From NCBI RefSeq assembly GCF_001722485.1, contig NZ_LWGL01000007.1, forward strand, positions 1-48,210: a stretch of DNA of 48,210 bases, given 5' to 3'. Positions 25,205 to 32,998 of the stretch are shown in pieces. Position 1 is the first letter of the stretch; each line of letters starts with the position of its first letter. The notes under the pieces were generated by a model. The model was not told the DNA's origin, did no database searches, and saw only the letters and a program-made list of their open reading frames with translations. This stretch comes from Cellulosimicrobium cellulans (GTDB lineage: Bacteria; Actinomycetota; Actinomycetes; Actinomycetales; Cellulomonadaceae). A program made the position numbers and the translations under genes.

Positions 25205-26033
25205 GGCCGTGTCCTCGGGGCCCTCGGGCCCGTCGACCGGGACGGGGACGAGCACGGGGTTGCGCCTCGGCGCGCGCTACGCCATGCCGTCGGGCTGGCG
25301 CGTCGCCCGGCTCGTCGACGCGTGGGCGGAGAGTCCGACGGCGCGCACGCTCGTCCTCGAGGTCCCGGACTGGCCGGGGCACCTCGCCGGGCAGCACCTC
25401 GACCTGCGCCTCACCGCCCCCGACGGGTACACGGCCGAGCGCAGCTACTCGATCGCCGGCCCGGCGAGCGACGCCGCGGCGTCCGCGCGCGTCGAGGTGA
25501 CCGTCCAGCGCGTCCCCGACGGCGAGGTCTCCGGGTACCTCACCGACGCCTTCACCGTGGGCGACGCGATCGAGGTGCGCGGACCGATCGGCGGGTGGTT
25601 CGTGTGGTCGCCCGAGCGGCACGCCGGGACGCCCGTCCTGCTGGCCGCCGGCGGGTCCGGGCTCGCCCCGCTCATGGCGATGATCCGGACGCGCCGCGAC
25701 GACGGCGACCGCACGCCGTTCCGTCTCGTGTACTCCGTACGGACGCCGGACGACCGGTTGTACGTCGACGAGCTCAGCCGCCTCGCCCGCACGGGCGACG
25801 GCCTGGAGGTGCAGGTGGCGTTCACGCGCGCCGCACCGCTCGACGCACGGCGCGAGCCCGGGCGGCTGACGCTCGCCGAGCTCGCCGCGTGGGGATGGCC
25901 GCCCGAGCTCGAGCCGGCGTGCTTCGTGTGCGGGCCGACGGGCTTCGTCGAGGCGGTGTCGCGCACGCTCGTCGCCCTCGGCCACGACCCGGCCCGCGTG
26001 AAGACCGAACGCTTCGGCCCGGCGTCGGACTGA
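25197..26033 (+). CDS. Ferredoxin-NAD(P)+ reductase-like flavoprotein
   Basis: 278 residues from a GTG eight bases inside the preceding gene, with GAGGTACCAGG upstream. A Gly/Ser/Thr-rich tail (about 25 residues) precedes the FAD domain (RSYSIAGPAS, GYLTDAFTVGDAIEVRGPIGGWF) and the NAD(P) domain (LLAAGGSGLAPLMAMIRTR, VYSVRTPDDRLYVDEL, CFVCGPTGFVEAVSRTL). It ends KTERFGPASD, as usual for this family. No 2Fe-2S domain follows, so electrons pass directly to the molybdoenzyme or through a separate ferredoxin. The gene overlap indicates a two-component reductase/oxidoreductase system. Confidence 0.93.
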   Translation: MTEAVSSGPSGPSTGTGTSTGLRLGARYAMPSGWRVARLVDAWAESPTARTLVLEVPDWPGHLAGQHLDLRLTAPDGYTAERSYSIAGPASDAAASARVEVTVQRVPDGEVSGYLTDAFTVGDAIEVRGPIGGWFVWSPERHAGTPVLLAAGGSGLAPLMAMIRTRRDDGDRTPFRLVYSVRTPDDRLYVDELSRLARTGDGLEVQVAFTRAAPLDARREPGRLTLAELAAWGWPPELEPACFVCGPTGFVEAVSRTLVALGHDPARVKTERFGPASD

Positions 26034-26048
26034 CCGCCCTGTCGTCCG

Positions 26049-26116
26049 CGAGATAGAGGGAATCCACCGAGATAGAGGGCAATCGCCCTCTATCTCGGAG
26101 AGAACCCTCTATCTCG
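26049..26116. repeat. Nested palindromic element of four GAGATAGAGGG units
   Basis: Two direct copies of CGAGATAGAGGG (26049-26060, 26068-26079) are followed by two inverted copies (26086-26097, 26105-26116), with spacers of 7, 6 and 7 bases. The inner pair makes a 13-bp hairpin with an AATC loop; the outer pair can extend it into a 68-base structure. It is more AT-rich than the flanks and lies in a 215-base gap between two plus-strand genes. It may be a terminator or a dispersed repeat. The rest of the gap, to 26248, shows nothing clear. Confidence 0.85.
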
Positions 26117-26248
26117 GCGTGGGGCCGGGCGGCGGGAGCTGGGCGCGCGCCTCGCGCAAGACCTGCCCGGGTCGCGACACAGTCCGTGCAGAGCCGCGCC
26201 GACGAGACCTGCTCCGTCGGCGCCGGAGGCGCGGACGAGGGGACGGCC

Positions 26249-27581
26249 ATGGCGCCCACGACGGAATCGGTCGCACGAGCTCGCCGCGCACCGGCGGAGC
26301 GCGCTCGCGACATGCTCGCGGTGACGGCCGCGCTCGCGCTGCTCGCCGCGTGCGGTGCGCCGCGGTCGACGCCGCCCGAGCTGCCGATGGCGACGGCGGA
26401 CGTCGAGCGGCAGGTCGTCACGGTCGCCGACGCCGGTTCGGTCCCGGACGTCGTCGCCGCGACGGATTACGTGGGCGCCACGATGCTCGCGTCCGCACCG
26501 CTCGAGGGGAACGTCGTCGTGTCGCCCGCGAGCGCCGTCGTCGCGCTGTCGATGCTGGCGGAGGGTGCGCGCGAGGAGACCGCCGCGTCGCTCGACGAGG
26601 TGCTGGGCGCCGTCGGGCCGGAGCGCACGGCGGCGGTCGGCGCACTGCTCGCGGCGCTGCAGGCGCACGACGGCGACCCGGCGACCGTGCAGGCCGACGA
26701 GCTGCCCGAGGAGCCGCTCGCGCACGTGGCGAACCAGGTCGTCGTCGACGACCAGGCCGACATCCACGACGCCTACCTCGAGGCGCTGGGCCGGGTACGG
26801 CGCGGGCGTGCTGCACACGGATCTCGGCACCGACGCCGGGCTCGCGCCGCTGTCGGACTGGGTGCGGTACCACACGGGCGGCCTGATCGAGGAGTCCGCC
26901 ATCCGGCCCGACGGTGACCTGCGGCTCGTGCTGCAGAACGCGGTGCTGTTCGCGGCGCGCTGGGAGGAGCCGTTCGAGGAGTCGGAGACGGCCCCGCAGC
27001 CGTTCTTCCTGGGGTCGGGCGAGGAGGTGCAGGCCGAGGCGCTGCGGCAGACGAACGACGCCCGCTACGCCGAGGTCGACGGGTGGCGCGCCGTCCGCCT
27101 GCCGTACGTCGACGCGTTCCACGCCGACGTGCTGCTCCCGCCGCCCGGCACCGACCCGGCGTCGATCACCGCGGAGCAGCACGCCGCGCTCCGCGAGGCG
27201 CTCGACGCCACCGCGCCCGTCGCGGTGGACCTCACGATGCCGACGCTCGACGTGCCCGCCGACGAGCCGATGGACCTCGCCCCAGCACTGGACGCGCTGG
27301 GCCTCGGTGGCCTCTACGGCTTCCCCACGCTCCCGGACCTGACCGGGATCAGCGACCAGTACCTCGTCGTCTCGCAGGCGTGGCAGCAGTCCGTCCTGCA
27401 GGTCGACGCCGAGGGCACCGTCGCGGCCTCCGTGACGGAGATCGGCTTGGGGGAGGTCTCCGCCGTCGTGCCCGTCCAACCGGTCGCGCTGCGCGTCGAC
27501 CGGCCGTACGTGTTCTCCGTGGCCCACTCGGACACCGGCTGGACGCTCTTCACGTCCGCGATCCGCGACCCCCGCCACTGA
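26249..27581 (+). pseudogene. Serpin lipoprotein gene interrupted by a frameshift
   Basis: The first part encodes a lipoprotein signal (ARDMLAVTAALALLAAC, lipobox LAAC) and the serpin N-terminal half: ATDYVGATMLASAPLEGNVVVSPASAVVALSMLAEGAREETAASLDEVLG, then HVANQVVVDDQADIHDAYLEAL. At about 26786-26796 the reading frame changes. The C-terminal half (YGAGVLHTDLGTDAGLAPLSDWVRYHTGGLIEE ... VDAEGTVAASVTEIGLG ... TGWTLFTSAIRDP) continues one base out of phase. The reactive-loop hinge EGTVAASVT is otherwise good. One base too many in GGGCCGGG would explain it: a true frameshift, programmed slippage or sequencing error. If repaired, it would be a surface-anchored serine/cysteine protease inhibitor. 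ATG chosen for GAGGGGA upstream. Confidence 0.88.
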
Positions 27582-27596
27582 GCCCCGCGCCCGCGG

Positions 27597-28436
27597 CTAC
27601 GTGCCCGACCACGCCCCTGACGCCGCCGCGTCGGCGAGGAACGCCTCCAGGGGACGAGCCGGCCGGCCCGTCAGGCGCGGCACGTCGTCCGTGACGACGG
27701 CGAAGTGCCCGGCGCGCACGCGCTCGTACGTGAGGGCGGAGAGCTCTCGCTCGAACCCGGTGAGCCCGTCCAGGGCCTCCTCCGCCCCGAGCTCGGTGTA
27801 GACGACCGGCCGGCCGAGCGCCGCGGACAGGAGCTCCGCGGTCCGGGCGTGGAGGACGGCCTCCGGGCCGGACAGCTCGTACGTCCTGCCGGCGTGCTCC
27901 CGGTCGAGCAGGGCGAGCTCGGCGACCTCGGCGATGTCGCGCACGTCGGTCCACGCCACGGGCGCCTCCGCGTGCGGGAAGGCGAGCTCACCGCCGGCGA
28001 TCTGGTCGCGCAGGAACCGGGGGTCCGTCATGACCTGCATGAACCAACCCGGCCGCAGGACGGTCCAGGACCGGCCGCTCGCCCGGACGGCCCGCTCCAC
28101 GCGGGAGGACCAGCCCTGCGCCCCGGACTGCTCCAAGTCGCGCTCGGACAGCAGGACGACGTGCGTCGAGGCCGACGTCGTCGCGAGGTACGCGGCGACG
28201 AGCTCGGGAGCGTCCGCCCGGAGCGGCACGACGACGAAGACGGCGTCGACGTCCGCGTTGGCGCGGGCCCACCCGTCCGGCCGGTCCCACGAGAGCTCGA
28301 CCGAGACCACGCCGTCGTGCGTGACCCGCGCGGGGTCCGTGCTGCCGCCGAGGAGCTCGACGTCGTCGCGCGGCACCAGCCGGTCGGCCAGCGCCGACCC
28401 GGTCTTCCCGCGGACGGAGGTGATGAGGATGCGCAT
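27597..28436 (-). CDS. NmrA-like NAD(P)-binding protein
   Basis: 279 residues, an atypical extended SDR. It starts MRILITSVRGKTGSALADRLVPR, where TSVRGKTG replaces the usual TGATGxxG nucleotide motif. Then SASTHVVLLSERDLE, SGRSWTVLRPGWFMQ (the LRPGxFM block of NmrA/azoreductase-like proteins) and YELSGPEAVLHARTAELLSAALGRPV follow. No YxxxK catalytic pair is evident, so it may be a redox sensor or quinone reductase. AAGGACAGGC precedes the ATG. It lies 48 bases downstream of the RidA gene and probably shares its MarR-controlled transcript. It converges with the serpin gene (15 bases apart). Confidence 0.88.
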   Translation of the reverse strand: MRILITSVRGKTGSALADRLVPRDDVELLGGSTDPARVTHDGVVSVELSWDRPDGWARANADVDAVFVVVPLRADAPELVAAYLATTSASTHVVLLSERDLEQSGAQGWSSRVERAVRASGRSWTVLRPGWFMQVMTDPRFLRDQIAGGELAFPHAEAPVAWTDVRDIAEVAELALLDREHAGRTYELSGPEAVLHARTAELLSAALGRPVVYTELGAEEALDGLTGFERELSALTYERVRAGHFAVVTDDVPRLTGRPARPLEAFLADAAASGAWSGT

Positions 28437-28484
28437 CGTGCCTGTCCTTCCGTTCGGATCCTGTGGTCGGGTGCGGTCTACGGG

Positions 28485-28913
28485 TCAGGAGCCGGCGCTC
28501 TCCGGCACGACCGCGGTGACCCGGATCTCGACGCGCATGCCGACGGCGCCGAGGGCGGCGACGCCGATCTCGGTCCACACCGGCGCGCGGTCGCCCATGC
28601 GCTCGCGGAACTGCTCGACCATCACCGCGGTGTGCTCGTCGCCGATCTCGTCGGGACGGGTGGGGACGTGAAAGCTGTCGACGGCGACGACGTCGCGCCA
28701 GGTGGCGCCCGCCAGCGCGAGGGTGCGCTCGACGTTGTCGAAGGCTCGGACGATCTCCTCCCGCAGGTCCTCGGGGAAGCGGATCTCGTCGTCCCAGCCG
28801 CCCTGACCGGAGATGTGGACGACGTCGCCGACGCGCACCGCCTGCTCGTAGTGGAGGCGCTCGCGCATCGTGTCGCCGTAGCCGGGGGTGGCGAAGAACT
28901 GCGGGGTGACCAT
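28485..28913 (-). CDS. RidA/YjgF-family protein
   Basis: 142 residues from the ATG of MVTPQFFATPGYGDTM, which has CGAGGAGC upstream; longer in-frame starts would run into the MarR operators. The YjgF fold is clear (YEQAVRVGDVVHISGQGGWDDE ... NVERTLALAGATWRDVVAVDSFHVP ... ERMGDRAPVWTEIGVAALGAVGMRVEIRVTAVVP). The canonical deaminase arginine in the C-terminal region is present as MRVEIRV. RidA proteins hydrolyse reactive enamine/imine intermediates. Divergent from a MarR gene, with twin operators between, so it is probably induced by a small molecule. Confidence 0.92.
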   Translation of the reverse strand: MVTPQFFATPGYGDTMRERLHYEQAVRVGDVVHISGQGGWDDEIRFPEDLREEIVRAFDNVERTLALAGATWRDVVAVDSFHVPTRPDEIGDEHTAVMVEQFRERMGDRAPVWTEIGVAALGAVGMRVEIRVTAVVPESAGS

Positions 28914-28933
28914 GGGGTGCTCCTCGAAGATTG

Positions 28934-28981
28934 ACTTCATGTGTGAAGTGAACGTAGCACCTCGTCGCTTCATCTGTGAAG
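28934..28981. promoter_or_regulatory. Twin MarR-type operators
   Basis: ACTTCATGTGTGAAGT (28934-28949) and CTTCATCTGTGAAG (28968-28981) are two near-identical inverted repeats (CTTCA-N4-TGAAG), each followed by TGA. Their starts are 33 bases apart, about three helical turns. They fill the gap between the divergent RidA and MarR genes. The natural binder is the MarR protein starting at 29009. Confidence 0.85.
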
Positions 28982-29008
28982 TGATTGCACGCTGCTAGAG
29001 TCGCCTTC

Positions 29009-29518
29009 ATGCCGGAACCGCCCCACGACGCGCAGGCCGGCGCGGACGCCGGGGACGAGCCGCGCTGGCTCTCCCCGAGCGAGAAGGAGGCGTGGACGGG
29101 CGCCGTCTCGCTGATGCTCCTGCTGCCGAACCGCCTGGAGTCGGCCGTGCAGCGCGCGGCCGGGCTGACGCTCTTCGAGTACCTGACGCTGAGCCACATG
29201 TCGGAGGCGCCGGACCGGCGCCTGGTGATGAGCGAGCTGGCCTACCTCACCAACGGCTCCCTGTCCCGGTTGTCCAACGTGATGAAGAAGTTCGAGGCCC
29301 GGGGCTGGGCCTACCGCCACCCCGACCCGGACGACGGTCGGCGCACGATCGCGGCCCTCACGGACGAGGGCTGGGCGAAGGTGGTCGAGGCGGCGCCCGC
29401 GCACGTGCAGTCCGTGCGCGAGCACGTGCTCGACCCGCTGACGGTCACCGACCAGCGGGCGCTCGCCCGGATCGCGGCGAAGCTGCGGACCCGGCCGGAG
29501 GACTTCGCCGCCTCGTGA
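29009..29518 (+). CDS. MarR-family transcriptional regulator
   Basis: 169 residues with a winged-helix core: LTLFEYLTLSHMSEAPDRRLVMSELAYLTNGSLSRLSNVMKKFEARGWAYRHPDPDDGRRTIAALTDEGWAKVVEAAP. The DDGRRT wing is typical of MarR proteins, and N- and C-terminal helices would form the dimer. TAGAGT lies seven bases before the ATG and suggests a leaderless start. Two palindromic sites separate it from the divergent RidA/NmrA genes, which it probably represses along with itself. The ligand is unknown; no redox cysteine is visible. Confidence 0.93.
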   Translation: MPEPPHDAQAGADAGDEPRWLSPSEKEAWTGAVSLMLLLPNRLESAVQRAAGLTLFEYLTLSHMSEAPDRRLVMSELAYLTNGSLSRLSNVMKKFEARGWAYRHPDPDDGRRTIAALTDEGWAKVVEAAPAHVQSVREHVLDPLTVTDQRALARIAAKLRTRPEDFAAS

Positions 29519-29542
29519 GGCGTGCCGGGGTTCGGCACGTGC

Positions 29543-30115
29543 TCAGCCCAGGGGCGGGCGCGCGCCGTCGAACCGCCAGCGCATCGCGGCGTGCTCGGCC
29601 GTGCGCCCGTAGGCGAACACGACGTCGGGCCGGACGGCGAAGACGTGCGCCTGGCCGCCGTCGCCGTGCCAGAACGACCCGTCGCGCGCGGTGAACGCCC
29701 AGTCGTCGCCGTACTTGCAGCGCCAGCGCTCGGCGAGGCGGTGCAGCGCGGCGTCGTCCGTCACGCGCTGCGCCACGCCCTCCACGACGACGTCGAGCGC
29801 GTCGACGTACGCGTTCGTGCCCGTGGTGAGCACGACGCGCGGGTTCTGCGCCAGGTTGCGCGCCTTGCGCTCCTCGGGGCCGGTGGTGACGTGCAGGCAC
29901 CCGTCGGCCGCGACGGTCATGAGGGGCGTGACGTGGGGGCGCCCGTCGGGGCGGACGGTCGAGATCCACGAGATCTCGGCGCGCTCGAGCACGCGGCGCA
30001 CGTCGGCCCACGGCACAGGCTGGGCGTCGGGCGAGCTGAAGCCCGGGACCAGGGTGCCGGCGGGGCCGTCCTGCTCGTCGGTGGCGGCCGGGGCCGGTGT
30101 CGGGTCGGCGGTCAT
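29543..30115 (-). CDS. Pyridoxamine 5'-phosphate oxidase-fold protein
   Basis: 190 residues. A Pro/Ala/Asp-rich tail precedes a split-barrel flavin/F420-binding fold: WADVRRVLERAEISWISTVRPDGRPHVTPLMTVAADGCLHVTTGPEERKARNLAQNPRVVLTTG, then LDVVVEGVAQRVTDD. The second half (AERWRCKYGDDWAFTARDG, VFAVRPDVVFAYGRT) matches actinobacterial members annotated as F420- or FMN-dependent oxidoreductases of unknown substrate. AGGAGAGG precedes the ATG. Convergent with the MarR gene. Likely a cofactor-dependent reductase or a cofactor carrier. Confidence 0.9.
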   Translation of the reverse strand: MTADPTPAPAATDEQDGPAGTLVPGFSSPDAQPVPWADVRRVLERAEISWISTVRPDGRPHVTPLMTVAADGCLHVTTGPEERKARNLAQNPRVVLTTGTNAYVDALDVVVEGVAQRVTDDAALHRLAERWRCKYGDDWAFTARDGSFWHGDGGQAHVFAVRPDVVFAYGRTAEHAAMRWRFDGARPPLG

Positions 30116-30227
30116 GTCGCGTCCTCTCCTGATTCCTCGTGGGGCGGACGGCCCACCGGTCGCCCGGCCGGTCGTCCCATGCAGCGACCGGCGCGCGAGC
30201 GCGAACTCATCGGCCTACCGTCGGGCC

Positions 30228-30431
30228 ATGGGCATCTCTCGCGGGGACCACGTCTCCTGGAACACGTCCCAGGGCCGCACGACCGGCCGAGCCGTCGAGA
30301 AGCGCACGGAGCGCTTCCAGCACGACGGGCAGTCGTTCGTGCCGACCGACGACGACCCGTACTGGATCGTGGAGTCGGACAAGAGCGGGGCGCGCGCCGC
30401 GCACAAGGAGTCCTCGCTGAAGAAGGCCTGA
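30228..30431 (+). CDS. DUF2945 (Tudor-like) small protein
   Basis: 67 residues: MGISRGDHVSWNTSQGRTTGRAVEKRTERFQHDGQSFVPTDDDPYWIVESDKSGARAAHKESSLKKA. The GDHVSWNxxxGxTxGxV opening and the PxYxVESDKSG...H...L end are typical of the DUF2945/hypervirulence-associated Tudor family. No enzymatic residues. TACCGT lies exactly six bases before the ATG (leaderless promoter). The stop is three bases before the flavoenzyme start, so the two are expressed together. Function unknown; a nucleic-acid or protein interaction module is possible. Confidence 0.92.
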   Translation: MGISRGDHVSWNTSQGRTTGRAVEKRTERFQHDGQSFVPTDDDPYWIVESDKSGARAAHKESSLKKA

Positions 30432-30434
30432 GCC

Positions 30435-32027
30435 GTGCGCACCGTCGACGCCGTCGTCATCGGCGCGGGCCCGAACGGTCTCGTGGCCGCCAACGCGCTC
30501 GTCGACGCCGGGTGGGACGTCCTCGTCCTCGAGGAGCAGGACACCCCCGGCGGCGCCGTCCGGACGGCGGAGGTCGCCGCGCCCGGCTACCGCACCGACC
30601 TGTTCAGCGCGTTCTACCCGCTCGCCGCGGCCTCGCCCGTCGTGCGCGGGCTGGACCTGCACCGGCACGGGCTCGAGTGGACCCACGCGCCGTCCGTGGT
30701 CGCGCACGCGCTCGACGACGGACGCGCCGCCGTCCTGCACCGCGACCCCGACGCGACCGCGGCCGGCCTGGAGACCTTCGGCGCCGGCGACGGCGACGCG
30801 TGGCTGCGGCTCGTCGAGGGCTGGAACCGCATCCGCGACCCGCTCCTCGACGCGCTGTTCAGCCCGCTGCCGCCCCTCGTCCCCGCCGTGAAGCTGCTGC
30901 GCCGCCTCGGCCTCGCCGGATCGCTCGACCTCGCGCGGCTCGCGACTCTGCCGGTGCGGCGGTTCTCCGACGAGACGTTCCGCGGCGAGGGCGGCCCGCT
31001 GCTGCTCACGGGCAACGCCATGCACGCCGACGTCCCGCCCGACGCGGGCGGCAGCGGCATCTTCGGCTGGCTCCTCGTCATGCTCGGCCAGGACGTCGGC
31101 TTCCCCGTGCCCGTCGGCGGCGCCGGGGCGCTCGCCGACGCCCTCGTCGCCCGCATCCGCGCGGGCGGCGGCGAGGTCGTCACCGGCACTCGCGTGGACC
31201 GGATCCACCTGGCCGGGCGCCGCGCCGTCGGCGTCCGCACCGCCCACGGCGAGCACGTGCGCGCCCGGCGGGCGGTCCTCGCCGACGTCGTCGCGCCGTC
31301 CCTGTACCAGGACCTCGTCGGCGTGGACCGGCTGCCCGCCCGGCTCGTGCGCGACCTCGAGCGCTTCCAGTGGGACCACCCGACGTTCAAGATGAACTGG
31401 GCCCTCGACCGCCCGCTGCCGTGGACCGCCGAGGGTGCGCACGGCGCCGGGACGGTCCACCTCGGCGTCGACCGGCTCGGGTTCGTCGACGTCGCCTCCG
31501 ACCTGTCCAAGGGCGTCCTCCCCCGCCGGCCCTTCCTCGTGCTCGGCCAGATGACGACCGCCGACCCCACCCGCTCCCCGGCGGGCACCGAGTCCGCGTG
31601 GGCCTACTCGCACGTCCCGCACGGACTGACGTGGACGCCCGAGACGGTCGCGGAGCAGGTGGACCTCGTCGAGGGCGCGCTCGCCCGCGTCGCGCCCGGG
31701 TTCCAGGACTCGGTCGTCGGCAGGTACGTCCAGAGCCCGGTAGACCTGCAGGCGGCGAACTCCAACCTCCAGGGCGGCGTCGTCAACGGCGGCACGGCCG
31801 CCATCCACCAGGAGCTGTTCTTCCGCCCGACGCCCGCGTTCGGCCGCCCCGAGACGCCGTTCGACGGCCTGTTCCTCGCGAGCGCGTCCGCCCACCCCGG
31901 CGGCGGCGCGCACGGCGCGTGCGGGTGGAACGCGGCGCGGGCGGCGCTCGCCGACAACGGCCCCACCGGCGCCGTCCGCCGCGCGCTCCACCGCACGGCC
32001 TGGGACCGGTTGCTGCGCGACGCCTAG
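30435..32027 (+). CDS. Phytoene-desaturase-like FAD-dependent oxidoreductase
   Basis: 530 residues from a GTG three bases after the DUF2945 gene. The N-terminal dinucleotide fold is complete (DAVVIGAGPNGLVAANALVDAGWDVLVLEEQDTPGGAVRT), with a PVGGAGALADALVARIRAGGGEVVTGTRVDRI substrate/FAD segment and the C-terminal LASASAHPGGGAHGACGWNAARAAL flavin motif. It belongs to the CrtI/amine-oxidase superfamily, in the group also called NAD(P)/FAD-dependent oxidoreductases or PYROXD2-like. No carotenoid genes lie nearby, so a carotenoid role is not supported. Its TAG overlaps the stop of the convergent GNAT gene within CTAG. Confidence 0.92.
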   Translation: MRTVDAVVIGAGPNGLVAANALVDAGWDVLVLEEQDTPGGAVRTAEVAAPGYRTDLFSAFYPLAAASPVVRGLDLHRHGLEWTHAPSVVAHALDDGRAAVLHRDPDATAAGLETFGAGDGDAWLRLVEGWNRIRDPLLDALFSPLPPLVPAVKLLRRLGLAGSLDLARLATLPVRRFSDETFRGEGGPLLLTGNAMHADVPPDAGGSGIFGWLLVMLGQDVGFPVPVGGAGALADALVARIRAGGGEVVTGTRVDRIHLAGRRAVGVRTAHGEHVRARRAVLADVVAPSLYQDLVGVDRLPARLVRDLERFQWDHPTFKMNWALDRPLPWTAEGAHGAGTVHLGVDRLGFVDVASDLSKGVLPRRPFLVLGQMTTADPTRSPAGTESAWAYSHVPHGLTWTPETVAEQVDLVEGALARVAPGFQDSVVGRYVQSPVDLQAANSNLQGGVVNGGTAAIHQELFFRPTPAFGRPETPFDGLFLASASAHPGGGAHGACGWNAARAALADNGPTGAVRRALHRTAWDRLLRDA

Positions 32028-32911
32028 CCGCGCCCGGCGAGGTCCGGGCCCGGGCGGCGCCGGTCCCGCCGCTCCCCCAGCCGCGCGAACCCCGCGGACA
32101 CGTAGGTCGAGACCGCAGCGGTGTCGGAGGCAGGGGTGCACACCAGCGCGCTCGACGCGCCGAGGTCGCGCAGCGTCCGCACCGCGGCGCGCGTCACCGC
32201 CCGGCCGTTCCCGCGACCGCGGAAGCCGGGATGCACGCCCATCGGCTCGAGCAGCCCGGGGCGGCCCGGCCCGGCCGACCACACCGTGACGACGCCGACG
32301 GCGTGGCCCGCCGCGTCGTGGGCGAGCAGGCTCCGCGCGTCGGCGTACGGCAGCCCGCCCGCCATCGCGCGCCAGCGCTCGGCCGTGAACGTCGAGCCTG
32401 CGAACGACGCCCGCATCAGGTCCGCCCACACGGGCGCCCGGTCGGCGTCGGCGACCTCGACCCGCAGGCCCGGCTCCGGCGGCGGGACCACGAGGTCGTG
32501 ACGCAGGAGCGCCCACGGCTCGTCCGTCACCCAGCCGTGGTCCCGCAGGCGATCGTCGACCCGGGCCCCGACAGGCACCTCGACGAACGCCTCACCCGCG
32601 GGCAGCACCCCGCGCTCGACCCGGACCACGTCGTCGGCGAGGCGGCGCGCGAGCTCGTCGTCCTCCCGGAGCTCGGGCGCGACCGCGAGCCGCAGCAGGC
32701 TCGATCCGTCCAGCAACCCGGCCGCGACCAGGTCCCCGTCCCGGCTCCACGTCCGGAGCGCCGAGGCCGTCGCCCCGGCCCCGAACCGCCAGAACCACCC
32801 GACGTCTCCCGGGTGCAGCTGCAGGGGCGCGTCCTCGACCTGCCACCGGCGCAGCGCCTCCACGACCGCGCCGAGCTCGTCGACCGTGGGCGTGCGCAGC
32901 TCGATCACCAT
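32024..32911 (-). CDS. GNAT-family N-acetyltransferase (two-domain)
   Basis: 295 residues from MVIELRTPTVDELGAVVEALRRW. The C-terminal half carries the acetyl-CoA site: HAVGVVTVWSAGPGRPGLLEPMGVHPGFRGRGNGRAVTRAAVRTLRDLGASSALVCTPASDTAAVSTYVSAGF, with the R/Q-x-x-G-x-G/A loop as RGRGNG. The N-terminal half looks like a degenerate GNAT repeat (LLRLAVAPELREDDELARRLADDVV). The acceptor is unknown. Its stop shares the four bases CTAG with the convergent flavoenzyme. The start lies inside a 13-base direct repeat (32902-32928) that duplicates the ATGGTGATCG start sequence; the upstream copy opens only a short frame. Confidence 0.9.
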   Translation of the reverse strand: MVIELRTPTVDELGAVVEALRRWQVEDAPLQLHPGDVGWFWRFGAGATASALRTWSRDGDLVAAGLLDGSSLLRLAVAPELREDDELARRLADDVVRVERGVLPAGEAFVEVPVGARVDDRLRDHGWVTDEPWALLRHDLVVPPPEPGLRVEVADADRAPVWADLMRASFAGSTFTAERWRAMAGGLPYADARSLLAHDAAGHAVGVVTVWSAGPGRPGLLEPMGVHPGFRGRGNGRAVTRAAVRTLRDLGASSALVCTPASDTAAVSTYVSAGFARLGERRDRRRPGPDLAGRG

Positions 32912-32928
32912 GTCCCGATCACCATGTC
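32902..32928. repeat. 13-base direct repeat over the GNAT start codon
   Basis: CGATCACCATGTC occurs at 32902-32914 and 32916-32928, one base apart. On the minus strand each copy reads GACATGGTGATCG, so the GNAT start codon and its context are duplicated. It may be a local slippage duplication. A 14-bp palindrome ACCGGAATTCCGGT (32960-32973) follows upstream. Confidence 0.75.
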
Positions 32929-32998
32929 GTGATCCCACCCCACCGGGCGCCCGTCGCGCACCGGAATTCCGGTCGCCGCGGCGCGGGAGCGGCCGTCC

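Noticed and set aside
30435-32027. Carotenoid biosynthesis gene
   Set aside because: The protein is CrtI-like, but no phytoene synthase or other carotenoid gene is nearby, so the specific function was not assigned.
29522-32932. 1136-codon plus-strand frame across several genes
   Set aside because: It runs through the PNPOx, DUF2945, flavoenzyme and GNAT genes in a frame with no recognisable domain; a product of high GC.
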